Assembly: GCA_046760445.1 (NCBI GenBank)
Contig: JBHIEE010000079.1
Coordinates: forward strand, 1 to 13,763
DNA from: JBHIEE01 sp046760445
GTDB lineage: Bacteria; Acidobacteriota; Aminicenantia; JdFR-78
Length of the DNA: 13,763 bases
Direction: 5' to 3'
How positions within the stretch are numbered: position 1 is the first letter of the stretch; every line of letters starts with the position of its first letter. Shown piece after piece: positions 13,460-13,763 of this stretch. Below the pieces are notes generated by a model, which saw only the letters and a program-made list of their open reading frames with translations, ran no database searches and was not told the DNA's origin. The position numbers and the translations under genes are program-made.

Positions 13460-13763
13460 ATGAGCCGAGGTAAGCTGAGGAAAAAAGAGATTTTAAATAT
13501 TCTATTAATTGGAACAATTATCGCTTTTATTTTTATCTTTTACCTCTGGCATCATTTGGAGGGAATAAAGCTCGGATATAAGATTGAACAGCTCAAAAAA
13601 GAACAGGCTGTTTTAAAAGAAGAAATTAAAAAATTAAAATTAGAGAAGGCCTCTTATTTGAACTTAGAAAGAATAGAAAAGATTGCCACTCAAAAATTAA
13701 ATTTGGTTTACCCTCGTTCTGACCAGATTATAATCTGGGCCGAGGAATCACTAATCCAGGAAA
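13460..13763 (+). CDS. ftsL: Cell division protein FtsL-like (partial, cut by window end)
   Basis: The first 101 codons are open and run off the window. A short basic cytoplasmic start (MSRGKLRKKE) leads into one membrane span (about 12-31), then a coiled-coil Lys/Glu/Leu helix (about 40-75: IEQLKKEQAVLKEEIKKLKLEK) and RIEKIATQKLNLVYPRSDQIIIW. That is the FtsL/DivIC septum-forming layout, the small bitopic divisome subunit that pairs with FtsB and supports FtsI/FtsW. The ATG begins directly after the rsmH stop, with GGAGAG about 8 bases upstream. The gene order mraZ-rsmH-ftsL is the standard dcw order, which supports the call more than residue identity does, as FtsL diverges quickly. Confidence 0.87.
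   Translation, partial: MSRGKLRKKEILNILLIGTIIAFIFIFYLWHHLEGIKLGYKIEQLKKEQAVLKEEIKKLKLEKASYLNLERIEKIATQKLNLVYPRSDQIIIWAEESLIQE

Overview
The window looks like a chromosomal piece from an AT-rich (by eye about one-third G+C; not computed), diderm, uncultivated-type bacterium. The diderm reading rests on a complete TonB-dependent outer-membrane receptor and a clear lipoprotein. I cannot name the phylum: the housekeeping genes (miaA, hflX, mraZ, rsmH, ftsL) are universal. The lipoprotein with TPR and S-layer-homology repeats, and the intergenic AAATCC/AAATTCC word repeats, would fit a deep-branching candidate phylum, but that is inference.

Layout. (1) 179-866, minus strand: an overlapping nucleotidyltransferase/HEPN pair of the MntA-HepT (HI0073/HI0074) type. 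(2) 867-1500: a long non-coding stretch with two hairpin elements that share the word GGGCAAGC, and a strong sigma70-like promoter that now reads into the decayed remnant of a SAM methyltransferase (to 1842). (3) 1904-5310, plus strand: a probable metal-acquisition group made of a His-loop membrane permease, a 92-residue membrane protein with a CPAC motif, and a TonB-dependent receptor with a His cluster and a CxxC in its plug. (4) 5424-9012, plus strand: a tightly packed or overlapping run of a possible 26-residue membrane peptide, miaA (tRNA i6A37 prenyltransferase), hflX (ribosome-associated GTPase) and a TPR/SLH lipoprotein. (5) 9072-10637, minus strand: an orphan oligopeptide-type ABC substrate-binding lipoprotein, convergent with the lipoprotein gene. 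(6) 10794-11165: an unrecognised 123-residue protein with a strong ribosome binding site and a following 13-bp-stem terminator. (7) 11286-12018: non-coding DNA packed with inverted repeats, including a multi-helix element, two inverted word-repeat clusters and a terminator-like hairpin with alternative foldings. (8) 12019-13763: the start of the dcw (division and cell wall) cluster, with promoter, MraZ operator, mraZ, rsmH and a partial ftsL running off the window.

How the genes work together. Group 3 reads as an envelope uptake route: receptor at the outer membrane, small periplasm-facing membrane protein, inner-membrane permease with a metal-binding loop. The permease gene and the small membrane protein gene are preceded by near-identical TTGACT-15 bp-TATAAA promoter-like sequences, which suggests common control. 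The mraZ start shows textbook autoregulation: three TGGGA boxes at an exact 10-bp period lie between the promoter and the likely true start codon. I found no tRNA, rRNA, CRISPR array or insertion sequence.
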